Assembly: GCA_003695705.1 (NCBI GenBank)
Contig: RFHU01000542.1
Location: 1 to 35,806 of the forward strand
Length of the DNA stretch: 35,806 nucleotides
Direction of reading: 5' to 3'
Source of the DNA: Planctomycetota bacterium
GTDB taxonomy: Bacteria; Planctomycetota; J058
Below the pieces are notes generated by a model that did not search any database, had not been told where the DNA came from, and worked only from the letters and a program-made list of their open reading frames with translations. The position numbers and the translations under genes are program-made. This document shows, one piece after another, positions 23,918 through 31,446 of the stretch. How positions within the stretch are numbered: the stretch's first letter is position 1; the number at the start of each line of letters is the position of its first letter.

Positions 23918-23998
23918 ATGGGGTCCGGCAGGAGGAACCGCGGAAGGCGCGGCGAGGAGCAGGAGATGCGCGGACCGCGGACACGGATCGCCCGATGA
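23918..23998 (+). CDS. Putative 26-aa leader peptide upstream of the glycosyltransferase
   Basis: ATG 23918 has GGCGGAGG 6 nt upstream and opens a 26-codon frame ending at TGA 23996-23998, which overlaps the next ATG (ATGA). The peptide is strongly basic (MGSGRRNRGRRGEEQ ... RTRIAR, nine or more Arg). The glycosyltransferase start itself has no nearby Shine-Dalgarno, so it may depend on ribosomes finishing this ORF. It could also be a chance frame. Confidence 0.45.
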   Translation: MGSGRRNRGRRGEEQEMRGPRTRIAR

Positions 23999-25839
23999 CC
24001 CTCTTCGGGCCGCTGCTCTCCGTGCTGCTCGTCGCCGCTCCAGGGCTCCTCCTCGCCCGGCGGCTGGCCGCCCCGGACCCCTGCGCCCACGGCTTCGTGC
24101 TCGCAACCGCCAGCCTCTTCTCGGCAACCCTCCTCGCGCAGCTCCTCGGCCTGCCGCTGGGCTTCGCGAGCGTGGGAGCGGGCCTGGGCCTCCTGGCGGG
24201 GGGCCTCGCGCTCGCGGAGCGGCGCGCAGCGCCTCCCCCCTGCGGGCCCTGGCGACCGCCGGGCCCGCGGGCCGCCTGGGCGGTCGTTGCGCTGCTCTGC
24301 GCCATCCTCGCGGTTCGCTGCGCCTTGCAGCCGCTCTCCGGCTTCGACACGGTGTTCCGTTGGGGCTACCTGGCCCAGCTCCTCCTCGAGCAACGCAGCC
24401 TCGACTTCTACCCCCCCCGCAGCACCGAGGACTTCCGCCTCTACGCCTACATCGACGGCATTCCTCCGCTCGTGTCGACCTGCTACTGGTGGCTCTACGC
24501 CGGCGCGGGCAAGGTCCTGCCGCGCTGGACCGCGCTCCCGGTGGTCCTCCAGTGGCTCTGCGCCGTCGGCCTGGTGGCGCGAATCGGCGCGCGCCTGGGC
24601 GGCGCCCGCGCGGGGGCCTTGTCCGCCCTCGCGCTGGCCTGCGCGCCCCTCTTCCTCCGCTCGCTGGCCATCGGCCAGGAGGCCGGCTTCGTGGCCCTGG
24701 CCGTGGCCGCGGGGACGAGCGCGGTGGTGGACGCCGACCCCGAGCGCGACGACCCGCGCCGCATGGTCCTCGCCGGCCTCGCCTTCGGGCTGGCGCCCCT
24801 GGCGCGCGAGTGGGGCTGGGCCCTCCTCCCCTGCGCGGCCTGGCTCGCCCGGCGGCGCGGGCGCTCGCGCCGCGAGCTCCTCGTCCTCGCCTGCGCCGCC
24901 GCGGCCCTCGCCGCCCCGTGGTATCTGCGCACCCTCGTCCTCACCGGAAACCCCATCTACGACCTGCCCTTCGCCGGCGTCTTCCCCCTGAACCCGGTGC
25001 ATCGCGGGGTCACCGAGCAGGTTTGGACGCACGCGGCCTGGGGGCGGGGCCTCGGCGCCAAGCTCGCCTCGCTCGGGCTCGAGCTCGGGGCTTACGCGCC
25101 TCTGCAAGCGCTGGTCGGGCTCCCCGCCGCCTGGATCTACCGGGACCGTTTGCGCGGCTTCGGCTTCTTGGTGGCGGCCAACGCACTTCTCTTCGCGCTC
25201 GCGGTCCCCAACTCCGTGGGTGGAGTGCGCTACACGGCGCGGGTCCTGACGCCCAGCCTGGTGCTCCTCTCCCTTCCCGTGGGCCTCCTCGCCGACGACT
25301 TCCTTCGGCGCGCGTGGGGTCGCAGGCTCCTCTGGGGCCTCGGCGCGCCGCTCGGTGCCTGGACGCTCCTGGTCGCCGTGCTCTTCCCTGCGCGGCCCGG
25401 CGCGCTCCCCCCCCGTGCCTGGCCGCGCTACCTCGTCGCGACCGAGCGGCTCACCGGCTACCCCGTGGAGCGCTTCCTCCCGCCCCTCGCGCGCGGGGTC
25501 CTCCCGCCGGGGGCCCGCATCCTCGCGCCCACCGATGCGGCGGCCCAGGTTGCCTTGCGCCCGCTGGGCTACGGGGTCGTCCCCTGCTGGAGCCCCGAGG
25601 TCGCCTTCGCCTGCACCCAGCGCCCCTACGTCGACGTGGCCGCAGCGCTGCGCCGGCGAGGCATCGCCTACGTGCTCCACGACCCGGCGAACCCCGCCAA
25701 CGCCTTCTTGATGCGCTTCCCTTTCTACCGCGAGGGCCTCGCCCGTTGGCTCCCCCTCGGCAAGGCGGGCAGCAAGATCCTGTTCGAGATCCCGCCTGTG
25801 CGCGCGCGGCAAGCGCCCCTCCGCCCTTCGCGCGGTTGA
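23995..25839 (+). CDS. GT-C type membrane glycosyltransferase-like protein (ArnT/PMT-like)
   Basis: A 614-aa protein with about 12 hydrophobic segments and a soluble C-terminal tail (about 480-614). The first large extracytoplasmic loop contains an acidic SGFDTVFRW (about 117-125), the usual place of the catalytic Asp in GT-C enzymes. LAREWGWALLPCAAWLARRR and GNPIYDLPFAGVFPLNP follow the pattern of ArnT/PMT-2-like proteins. These use lipid-linked sugars to modify lipids or proteins outside the membrane; the acceptor here is unknown. ATG 23995 overlaps the leader ORF stop. The gene ends 6 nt from the stop of the convergent YfhO-like gene. Confidence 0.75.
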   Translation: MTLFGPLLSVLLVAAPGLLLARRLAAPDPCAHGFVLATASLFSATLLAQLLGLPLGFASVGAGLGLLAGGLALAERRAAPPPCGPWRPPGPRAAWAVVALLCAILAVRCALQPLSGFDTVFRWGYLAQLLLEQRSLDFYPPRSTEDFRLYAYIDGIPPLVSTCYWWLYAGAGKVLPRWTALPVVLQWLCAVGLVARIGARLGGARAGALSALALACAPLFLRSLAIGQEAGFVALAVAAGTSAVVDADPERDDPRRMVLAGLAFGLAPLAREWGWALLPCAAWLARRRGRSRRELLVLACAAAALAAPWYLRTLVLTGNPIYDLPFAGVFPLNPVHRGVTEQVWTHAAWGRGLGAKLASLGLELGAYAPLQALVGLPAAWIYRDRLRGFGFLVAANALLFALAVPNSVGGVRYTARVLTPSLVLLSLPVGLLADDFLRRAWGRRLLWGLGAPLGAWTLLVAVLFPARPGALPPRAWPRYLVATERLTGYPVERFLPPLARGVLPPGARILAPTDAAAQVALRPLGYGVVPCWSPEVAFACTQRPYVDVAAALRRRGIAYVLHDPANPANAFLMRFPFYREGLARWLPLGKAGSKILFEIPPVRARQAPLRPSRG

Positions 25840-25845
25840 GCGCCT

Positions 25846-27726
25846 TCAGCCGCCGGCGAGCGAGGGTGCGCGCTTTGCGGCGAGCCGCAGGCCGCATGCG
25901 GCGACGGCAAAGGCGAGCAGGCCGAGCAGGAACACAGCGCAGCCGAGCCAGAGTCCCGGGCTCGTGTAGCGAAGGACGACGCGCCGGGTGCCGCGGGGGA
26001 GGGGCACCTCGATGCGACCGTCGGCGCCGCGGCGGGCCGAAAGGCCCGCGGGCTCGTCGACGCGCCAGCCCGGAGCGTAGTTCTGGTTGACCACCAACAC
26101 GTCGGGCAGCGCGTCCGCCGGGAGGTCCTCGACTTCGACCCGGCGGGTGCCAAAGCGAGCTCGCAGGGCCCGCTCCGCGCCGCGCAAGAAGGCTTCGCCC
26201 CGGTAGCCGGGGTGCTGCCGAGGCAGGGCCCGCGGAACGACCGGGACCCCCGAGTAGCCGTTCACCACGCCGATGCCCCGCGCAGCGAAGGCCGCCACCG
26301 GGGGGCCGTAATAGCTGCTGTCCGAGGGACGCTCGACCCACGTCTGGGTGAAGGGCACCCGCGGAGGGAGGCGCTCGAGACCGAAGCGCGGCGGCTCGAC
26401 GAAGCTCTGCCGGTAGGCGCGCCAGGTCGGCGGCGCGACGTCGAGCGCGAGGAGGGGAAGCGCGAGCGAGACCACCACCCAACCCCGAGTGCGCGCGACG
26501 CGCGCGACGCGGTCGAGGCCCACGCCGGCGAGGAGGACAACGGCGAGGAAGGGGTAGAGCACGAGCCGCTCGGGGGAGCGCAGCGAGGAGAACACGGGCA
26601 GGGCGTGGAGCACCCTCCAGCCGCTGGGACGCAGGTTGGGGCCGAAGGAGAGCCAGAGGAACACGCCGGCCGCCACGACGAGGACGAGGAAGTCGCGCCG
26701 TCGGCCGCCGCGGAGGAGGAGCAGCAACCCCGCCGCGGCGAGGGCAGCGCCGAGAGGGCCCACGTAGCTGCCCACGTAGACCCAGTCGACGGCCGTCTCC
26801 GGGCGCGCTTCCGCGAGGGGGACCCCGTGGGCGAGGCGGCCGTCGTGGGTGAGGACGACGAACTCGTGGTAGGGAGCCTCGACGAAGCGCACCGCGTCGC
26901 GGTCGAGGAAGGCGTGCCCGAGGAGGCCCAGGGTCATCGCGCCGCGGCCCTTCATCGAGCCGGGGCGGGGGATGCGTTGGGAGAGGAGGAAGGAGGGAAC
27001 GAGCTTGGGGGCGGAGAGGGTCGCGGCGCAGAGGAAGAGGCCGACGAGGCCCAGGGCGCGACGAGGCGAGCGGCGCGCCAGCGCGCTGCCGCCCCCCACG
27101 AAGACCAGGAACAAGGAGTGGAAGAGGAAGTGGTTGATGTCGCCGCCGTAGAGGTCGAGGGCGAGCAGCGCCCCGCCCGCGGCCATGCTGCGGCGGCTGC
27201 CGACGAGCACGCAGCCGCAGAGCCAAGGGAGGAGGGCCAGGCCGAGGGTGAAGGTGGGAACGCCTGCGGCCGCGTAGAGCCCGAGCGGTGTGCCCCAGGA
27301 GGCCAGCAGCGCCGCGCAGGCGCGCCCCGCACGACCGAGCCCCAAGAGACCGCCCAGCCAGGCTACGCCGAGGGCGGTCGCCAGAGCGCAGAGCGCGCAG
27401 AACAAGCGGGGACCCCAAGACACACCGCAGAGCAGGCTGAGGAGGCCGAGGGGCGAAGCCCACAGCGACTGCGGATCGGCCCAGGCGTCGTGGCCGCCGG
27501 CGCGGTAGGGCGTCCAGAGGGCGGGCTCTCCCTCCTCGAGCAAGGCGCGGCGAGCGCAGATGAGGTCGGCCTGAAACTCGTCCCAGTCGCGCCCGCCCCA
27601 GCGATCGAAGCCGTGGGCGAGGGCCAGGGCGGCGAGGAGTGCCGCGGCGAGGGCCAGCGCCGCGTCGGTCCACCCGAGCCGGGACCGTCGGGGCGGCGCA
27701 GGGTGCGGGGGAGGAGGAGCGGCCAC
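25846..27726 (-). CDS. YfhO-like multi-pass membrane protein
   Basis: A 626-aa protein. After a Pro-rich start come about 11 membrane segments. The first outer loop has DWDEFQADLICARRALLEEG, then LWTPYRAGGHDAWADPQSLW, the charged loop and GG-x-PQ arrangement typical of YfhO/GT-C-like proteins. The last 200 residues form a large extracytoplasmic region (SSYYGPPVAAF, DVLVVNQNYAPGWRVDEPAG, FNQ-type YAPGW motif) closed by a final membrane helix (about 595-615). The family is linked to cell-surface glycan modification; the exact reaction is unknown. GTG 27726 is 2 nt after the NAD synthetase stop, so it is probably translated from the same mRNA. Confidence 0.75.
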   Translation of the reverse strand: MAAPPPPHPAPPRRSRLGWTDAALALAAALLAALALAHGFDRWGGRDWDEFQADLICARRALLEEGEPALWTPYRAGGHDAWADPQSLWASPLGLLSLLCGVSWGPRLFCALCALATALGVAWLGGLLGLGRAGRACAALLASWGTPLGLYAAAGVPTFTLGLALLPWLCGCVLVGSRRSMAAGGALLALDLYGGDINHFLFHSLFLVFVGGGSALARRSPRRALGLVGLFLCAATLSAPKLVPSFLLSQRIPRPGSMKGRGAMTLGLLGHAFLDRDAVRFVEAPYHEFVVLTHDGRLAHGVPLAEARPETAVDWVYVGSYVGPLGAALAAAGLLLLLRGGRRRDFLVLVVAAGVFLWLSFGPNLRPSGWRVLHALPVFSSLRSPERLVLYPFLAVVLLAGVGLDRVARVARTRGWVVVSLALPLLALDVAPPTWRAYRQSFVEPPRFGLERLPPRVPFTQTWVERPSDSSYYGPPVAAFAARGIGVVNGYSGVPVVPRALPRQHPGYRGEAFLRGAERALRARFGTRRVEVEDLPADALPDVLVVNQNYAPGWRVDEPAGLSARRGADGRIEVPLPRGTRRVVLRYTSPGLWLGCAVFLLGLLAFAVAACGLRLAAKRAPSLAGG

Positions 27727-27728
27727 GC

Positions 27729-29744
27729 TCAGCCGTCGGGGTAGGCCAGGGTCTCGGCGAGCCAGTCGCCAACGCGGGCGTCGGAGGGCATGCGCCAGTC
27801 GGCCCGCGGCGAGAGGGCGACCATGCCCACCTTGGGGGCGTCCGCGGTGCAGGAGCGCTTGAACTGGAACTGGAAGAAGCGGCGCAGGAAGCGGGCCAGG
27901 TGCTCCTTGAGCTCCTCGAGCGGGTAGCGCTCCGCGAAGGCGACCTGCGCCAGGTCGAGGAGGCGGCGCGGGCGGGCCCCGTGGCGTACCAGGTGGTAGA
28001 GGAAGAAGTCGTGCAGCTCGAAGGGGCCTAGGTGGTCCTCGCTGAGATGCACGATGTCGCCGCCTGCCCCCGGCGGGAGCAGCTCGGGGGAGATCGGCGT
28101 CTCCAGCACGCTGGAGAGGACCTCGCGCAGGGCCTCGGGCTCTTGGGACCAGCTCTCCGCGCGATGGTTCGCGACCCAGTCGATCACGAAGCGAACGAGG
28201 GTCTTGGGAACGCCGGCGTTGACGTCGTACATGGCGATGTGGTCGCCCGCGTAGGTCGACCAGCCGAGCGCCTTCTCCGAAAGGTCGCCGGTGCCCACCA
28301 CCAGCCCGCCCTCCTGGTTGGCAAGGGTCATCAGGTAGAGGGTCCGCAGCCGCGCCTGGACGTTCTGCAAGGTGGCGTCGCCGAGCTCGGGGGAGGCGCG
28401 CAGGCGCTCGACCAGCCCGGCCGGGTCCTCGCACCCTTCGGCGGCCGGGTGCTCCACCCCCGCGAGGACTTCGCGTGTGACCTCGCCGATGCCGACTTCG
28501 CGAAAGGTCGCGCCGAGGGCTTCGGCCAGCCGCTCGGCGTTGCCCCGGGTTCGTCCGCTGGTCCCCAACCCAGGGAGGGTGACGCAGAGCAGGTCGGCCC
28601 GGAGTTGGCCCACCAGGTCCAGGGCACCGGCGCACACGAGGGCCGCGTGGGTCGAGTCGAGCCCGCCGGAGACGCCGAGGACGAGGCGCGGCCGGCCCAC
28701 GGCCTGCATGCGCGTGGCCAGGGCGTTGGTCTGGATCTCGAAGATCTCCCAGCAGCGCCGCTCGAGGGTGGCGGGGTCCGTGGGGAGGAAGGGATGCGGG
28801 GCCACCCTGCGGCGCAGGGGAGGGGCGACCTCGGCCCGGCCCGCGAAGGCGACGCGGCGGAAGGGGCGCGTGTGCTGGCGCGCGCAGTCGGAGAAGGTCC
28901 CCGTTCGCAGCCGCTCGTGCGCGAGGAGTTCGAGATCGACGTCGTAGGTGACGAGCTGGTCGTCGCGCGCGAAGCGCTTCGACTCGGCGCGCACGGCGCC
29001 GTTCTCGCAGATGAAGGCGTCGGCGTCGAAGGCCATGTCCGTGGAGGACTCGCCCGGGCCCGCGGCCACGTAGAGGTAGGCGCACTTGCCGCGGTCGGAG
29101 GCCGAGCGGGCGAGCAGGCGCCGCAGCTCGGCCTTGCCGACGACGAAGTTCGAGGCGGAGAGGTTGCAGACCACCGTCGCGCCCGCGCCCACCTGGAAGG
29201 CGCTGGGGGGCACCGGCACCCACAGGTCTTCGCACACCTCGAGCCCCACCACGAAGTCCTCCGCGTCCCGGGCGGCGAAGAGCAGGTCGGTGCCGAAGGG
29301 GACCTCCTCCCCGCCCAGCGAGACGCTCGAGCCCGGAGGGACCTCGACCCCCGGACGGAACCAGCGGGCCTCTTCGAACTCCCCGTAGGTGGGGAGGTAG
29401 GCCTTGGGGACGACCCCCAAGACGCGCCCGCCCTGCACCGCGGCCGCCACGTTGTAGAGGCCGCCGCCGACCCGGAGCGGGAGGCCGAAGACGGCGAGCG
29501 GCGCGTAGGCGCGGCCGCGCTCGGCGAGGTCGAGCAGCGCTCGGCGGGCGCGGGCGAGCAGCTGCCCGTCGTGGAAGAGGTCGCGCCCGGTGTAGCCGGT
29601 GAGGTTCAGCTCCGGGTAGACGACCAGGGCGTCGCCCTGCTCGTGCGAGCGCTCCCAGAGGGCGAGGGCTCGCTCCGCGTTGCCCGAAACGTCGGCCACA
29701 CCGCAGGCGGGAACCGCCGCGCTGATGCGCACGAAGCCTTGCAT
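27729..29744 (-). CDS. nadE: Glutamine-dependent NAD+ synthetase
   Basis: A 671-aa two-domain enzyme that makes NAD+ from deamido-NAD+, ATP and glutamine, the last step of NAD synthesis. The N-terminal nitrilase-type glutaminase domain (about 1-290) shows the triad Glu45 (VVYPELNLTGY), Lys114 (VVPKAYLPTY) and Cys171 (LEVCEDLW). The C-terminal ATP-pyrophosphatase domain has the P-loop GVSGGLDSTHA (357-367), then LPGLGTSGRTRGNAERLAEALG, VVGTGDLSEKALGWSTYAGDH and KRSCTADAPKVG. The length matches the long two-domain form. ATG 29744 follows TAGAGT by 7 nt, with no Shine-Dalgarno. Confidence 0.96.
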   Translation of the reverse strand: MQGFVRISAAVPACGVADVSGNAERALALWERSHEQGDALVVYPELNLTGYTGRDLFHDGQLLARARRALLDLAERGRAYAPLAVFGLPLRVGGGLYNVAAAVQGGRVLGVVPKAYLPTYGEFEEARWFRPGVEVPPGSSVSLGGEEVPFGTDLLFAARDAEDFVVGLEVCEDLWVPVPPSAFQVGAGATVVCNLSASNFVVGKAELRRLLARSASDRGKCAYLYVAAGPGESSTDMAFDADAFICENGAVRAESKRFARDDQLVTYDVDLELLAHERLRTGTFSDCARQHTRPFRRVAFAGRAEVAPPLRRRVAPHPFLPTDPATLERRCWEIFEIQTNALATRMQAVGRPRLVLGVSGGLDSTHAALVCAGALDLVGQLRADLLCVTLPGLGTSGRTRGNAERLAEALGATFREVGIGEVTREVLAGVEHPAAEGCEDPAGLVERLRASPELGDATLQNVQARLRTLYLMTLANQEGGLVVGTGDLSEKALGWSTYAGDHIAMYDVNAGVPKTLVRFVIDWVANHRAESWSQEPEALREVLSSVLETPISPELLPPGAGGDIVHLSEDHLGPFELHDFFLYHLVRHGARPRRLLDLAQVAFAERYPLEELKEHLARFLRRFFQFQFKRSCTADAPKVGMVALSPRADWRMPSDARVGDWLAETLAYPDG

Positions 29745-29751
29745 GGGCCCG

Positions 29752-29757
29752 ACTCTA
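29752..29757 (-). promoter_or_regulatory. Leaderless-type -10 (TAGAGT) of nadE
   Basis: On the minus strand TAGAGT is followed by 7 nt (CGGGCCC) and ATG 29744. No Shine-Dalgarno is present. Confidence 0.5.
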
Positions 29758-29873
29758 ACCGCTGGCCGGGGCGCGGGCAGCCGACGGCGGAGAGCGCACG
29801 AACAGTCCAAGCCCTTCCGAGTCCGCGGGTTGCCGCGGGTCGGGAGCCCCTGGCACACCACTGAACACCTCCG

Positions 29874-29879
29874 TAGACT
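29874..29879 (+). promoter_or_regulatory. Candidate -10 box (TAGACT) of the duplicated-domain gene
   Basis: TAGACT lies 43 nt before ATG 29923, with a leader that carries GAGGAGAAGGGG. It sits in the divergent region shared with nadE. Confidence 0.4.
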
Positions 29880-29922
29880 CCTCCGTCGCAACCGACGCCC
29901 TGGGGAACGAGAGGAGAAGGGG

Positions 29923-30840
29923 ATGAGGACGACGGCTCGCGCGGGTTCGCTCGCGGTGTGCGCCCTGGCGCTGGGACTGCCGGTCGCTGCGCAGGCGGAG
30001 TGGGAGAGCTACGAGGCGAAGCGCTACGGCTTCAGCATGCTGGTGCCCAAGGGAACCAGGTTGGTCGACCGCGACCGCGAGGACGGCTGGGGGGTCTTGG
30101 AGGGCTCCTTTCAGGGGGTGAAGCTCTACGGCTGCGCGCAGCTCGGGCGCCATGAGACCCGCGAGGCCATTGAGGCCTTCGGAGTCGAGGTGACGGGCAT
30201 CGCCGCGGATCGCTGGGAACACATCGACAGGGGCAAGACCCGCGGGCGCTGGACCTGGTACGACACCGTACTGGCCACCGAGGGAGACCGAGCGGCCGTG
30301 GGCATCTACGGCATCGGGCCGCGCGGCAGCTACCTGCTCGTGCTCGTGACCACGGTCTCGGACTACGAGGAGCACGAGGCGGACTACCGGCGCTGGTACG
30401 AGAGCATCGCCCTGCACGGAGGCTGGGAGCTGTTCCGGGCCAAGGACTACGGCTTCACCATGCTCGTGCCCGAAGGCTGCTCGACCAAGACGCGCGAGGA
30501 CGGCGCGTGGGGCGCCCTGGAGGCGACCCACGACGGGGTCACCGTCTACGGCCTCGCCAAGAAGGGGGAGCGCGCCGCCGCCGAGGAGATCGAAAAGCTC
30601 GGCGTCGAGCTCACGGGCATCGGCGCCGACCACTGGAAGCACGTGGACAAGGGCAAGAACCGCCGCGGCTGGGAGTGGTACGAGACCGTCGTCGCGCGCG
30701 ACGGCGACCGGGCCTGCGTGGGCATCTACGGCGTGGGCAAGAAGGGCAGCTTCCTGCTCCTCCTCCGCACCACGGCCTCGGACTACGAGGCGCACCGCGA
30801 AGCCTACGACTACTGGTACCGCCACGTCCATCTGGACTGA
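29923..30840 (+). CDS. Exported protein made of two tandem copies of an unknown domain
   Basis: A 305-aa protein with a signal peptide ending near AAQAEW (22-27). Residues 27-166 and 168-305 are copies of one domain offset by 141 residues: WESYEAKRYGFSMLVPKG versus WELFRAKDYGFTMLVPEG, GVEVTGIAADRWEHIDRGK versus GVELTGIGADHWKHVDKGK, and DRAAVGIYGIGPRGSYLLV versus DRACVGIYGVGKKGSFLLL. Each copy ends with a YxxWY motif. The pattern (GFSMLVP at the start, a hydrophobic strand near the end) recalls small periplasmic beta-fold domains, but I do not recognise the family. The Shine-Dalgarno AGGAG lies 7 nt before the ATG. A strong hairpin follows 60 nt after the stop. Confidence 0.85.
   Translation: MRTTARAGSLAVCALALGLPVAAQAEWESYEAKRYGFSMLVPKGTRLVDRDREDGWGVLEGSFQGVKLYGCAQLGRHETREAIEAFGVEVTGIAADRWEHIDRGKTRGRWTWYDTVLATEGDRAAVGIYGIGPRGSYLLVLVTTVSDYEEHEADYRRWYESIALHGGWELFRAKDYGFTMLVPEGCSTKTREDGAWGALEATHDGVTVYGLAKKGERAAAEEIEKLGVELTGIGADHWKHVDKGKNRRGWEWYETVVARDGDRACVGIYGVGKKGSFLLLLRTTASDYEAHREAYDYWYRHVHLD
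30001..30840 (+). repeat. Intragenic tandem duplication, period 423 bp
   Basis: The two domain copies begin at 30001 and 30424. Conserved codon blocks (for example GGCATCTACGGC at 30301 and 30721) remain readable at DNA level, although synonymous and replacement changes are frequent, so the duplication is not recent. Confidence 0.75.
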
Positions 30841-30900
30841 CCGACGGCGCCCTTGCCCCTGACGGCGGCCGCGTCGTTGGCAGCGGCCGGCCGCCACGGG

Positions 30901-30928
30901 GCGCCCCGGGCTCCGCACCCCGGGGCGC
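30901..30928 (+). terminator. Perfect 10-bp hairpin after the duplicated-domain gene
   Basis: GCGCCCCGGG (30901-30910) pairs with CCCGGGGCGC (30919-30928) over 8 nt, 60 nt after the stop. It is very stable but has no T-tract. Confidence 0.45.
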
Positions 30929-31193
30929 AGCTCCTCGCCGCGCGCTCCGAGGGGCGCAACGGCGCGGAGACCGCCACGGCCTGAGGCGCCCGCGCGGGCG
31001 CCTCGGGCCCAGGACCTTGGCCGGCCCGCAGGCCATCCTGCGCGAGGGCCCCACGGGGGCAGCGGTCCGAGGGGCCTTCGGCCTCGCCCTCCGGGCTCCG
31101 GTGGCGGGCCCCTCGACGTGCCGACCCCGCGACGGGTCCGAGAACGAAGTGCGCAGTCTTGCCGTTCTTGGGTGCGCACCGATCCGACGGGTC

Positions 31194-31229
31194 CGCGGAG
31201 ACCCGGCGCCGTCGCCCCGGGTCTCCGCG
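31194..31229. other. Perfect 13-bp inverted repeat
   Basis: CGCGGAGACCCGG (31194-31206) and CCGGGTCTCCGCG (31217-31229) enclose CGCCGTCGCC. This is the longest perfect stem in the window and is not next to a stop codon, so it is less likely to be a simple terminator. Confidence 0.6.
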
Positions 31230-31446
31230 CTCCAGCGCTTGGGCGGCAAGGGCTTGCTGGTTCGGCGGGCGCGCCCTCGGCGCGCCCCGAGCCCTCGGCG
31301 TCTCCGCAGGGCCTCTGGACTCGCGTTTGCGGATCCGTGGCCAAGGTCGAGAGGCGTTTTCCGGACGAGCGAGGGGGTGTGGGCCGCACCTGCTGTGGGG
31401 GGAGGCCTCCGCGTCGCCTCGCGCGAAGGAGCGGAGAGGAGGGCGC

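Larger units (their letters stand above)
30841..31446. other. Gene-free 606-bp region rich in perfect hairpins
   Basis: No convincing coding frame is present on either strand. The region holds a hairpin at 30901-30928 and an 11+11 palindrome at 30983-31004 (GAGGCGCCCGC and its complement). A 13-bp perfect stem lies at 31194-31206/31217-31229 with a 10-nt loop, and a 9-bp stem at 31267-31275/31279-31287 with a 3-nt loop. The 11-mer CGACGGGTCCG occurs twice (near 31131 and 31185). It may encode a structured RNA, a long 5' leader of the downstream gene, or a decayed gene. Confidence 0.6.
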
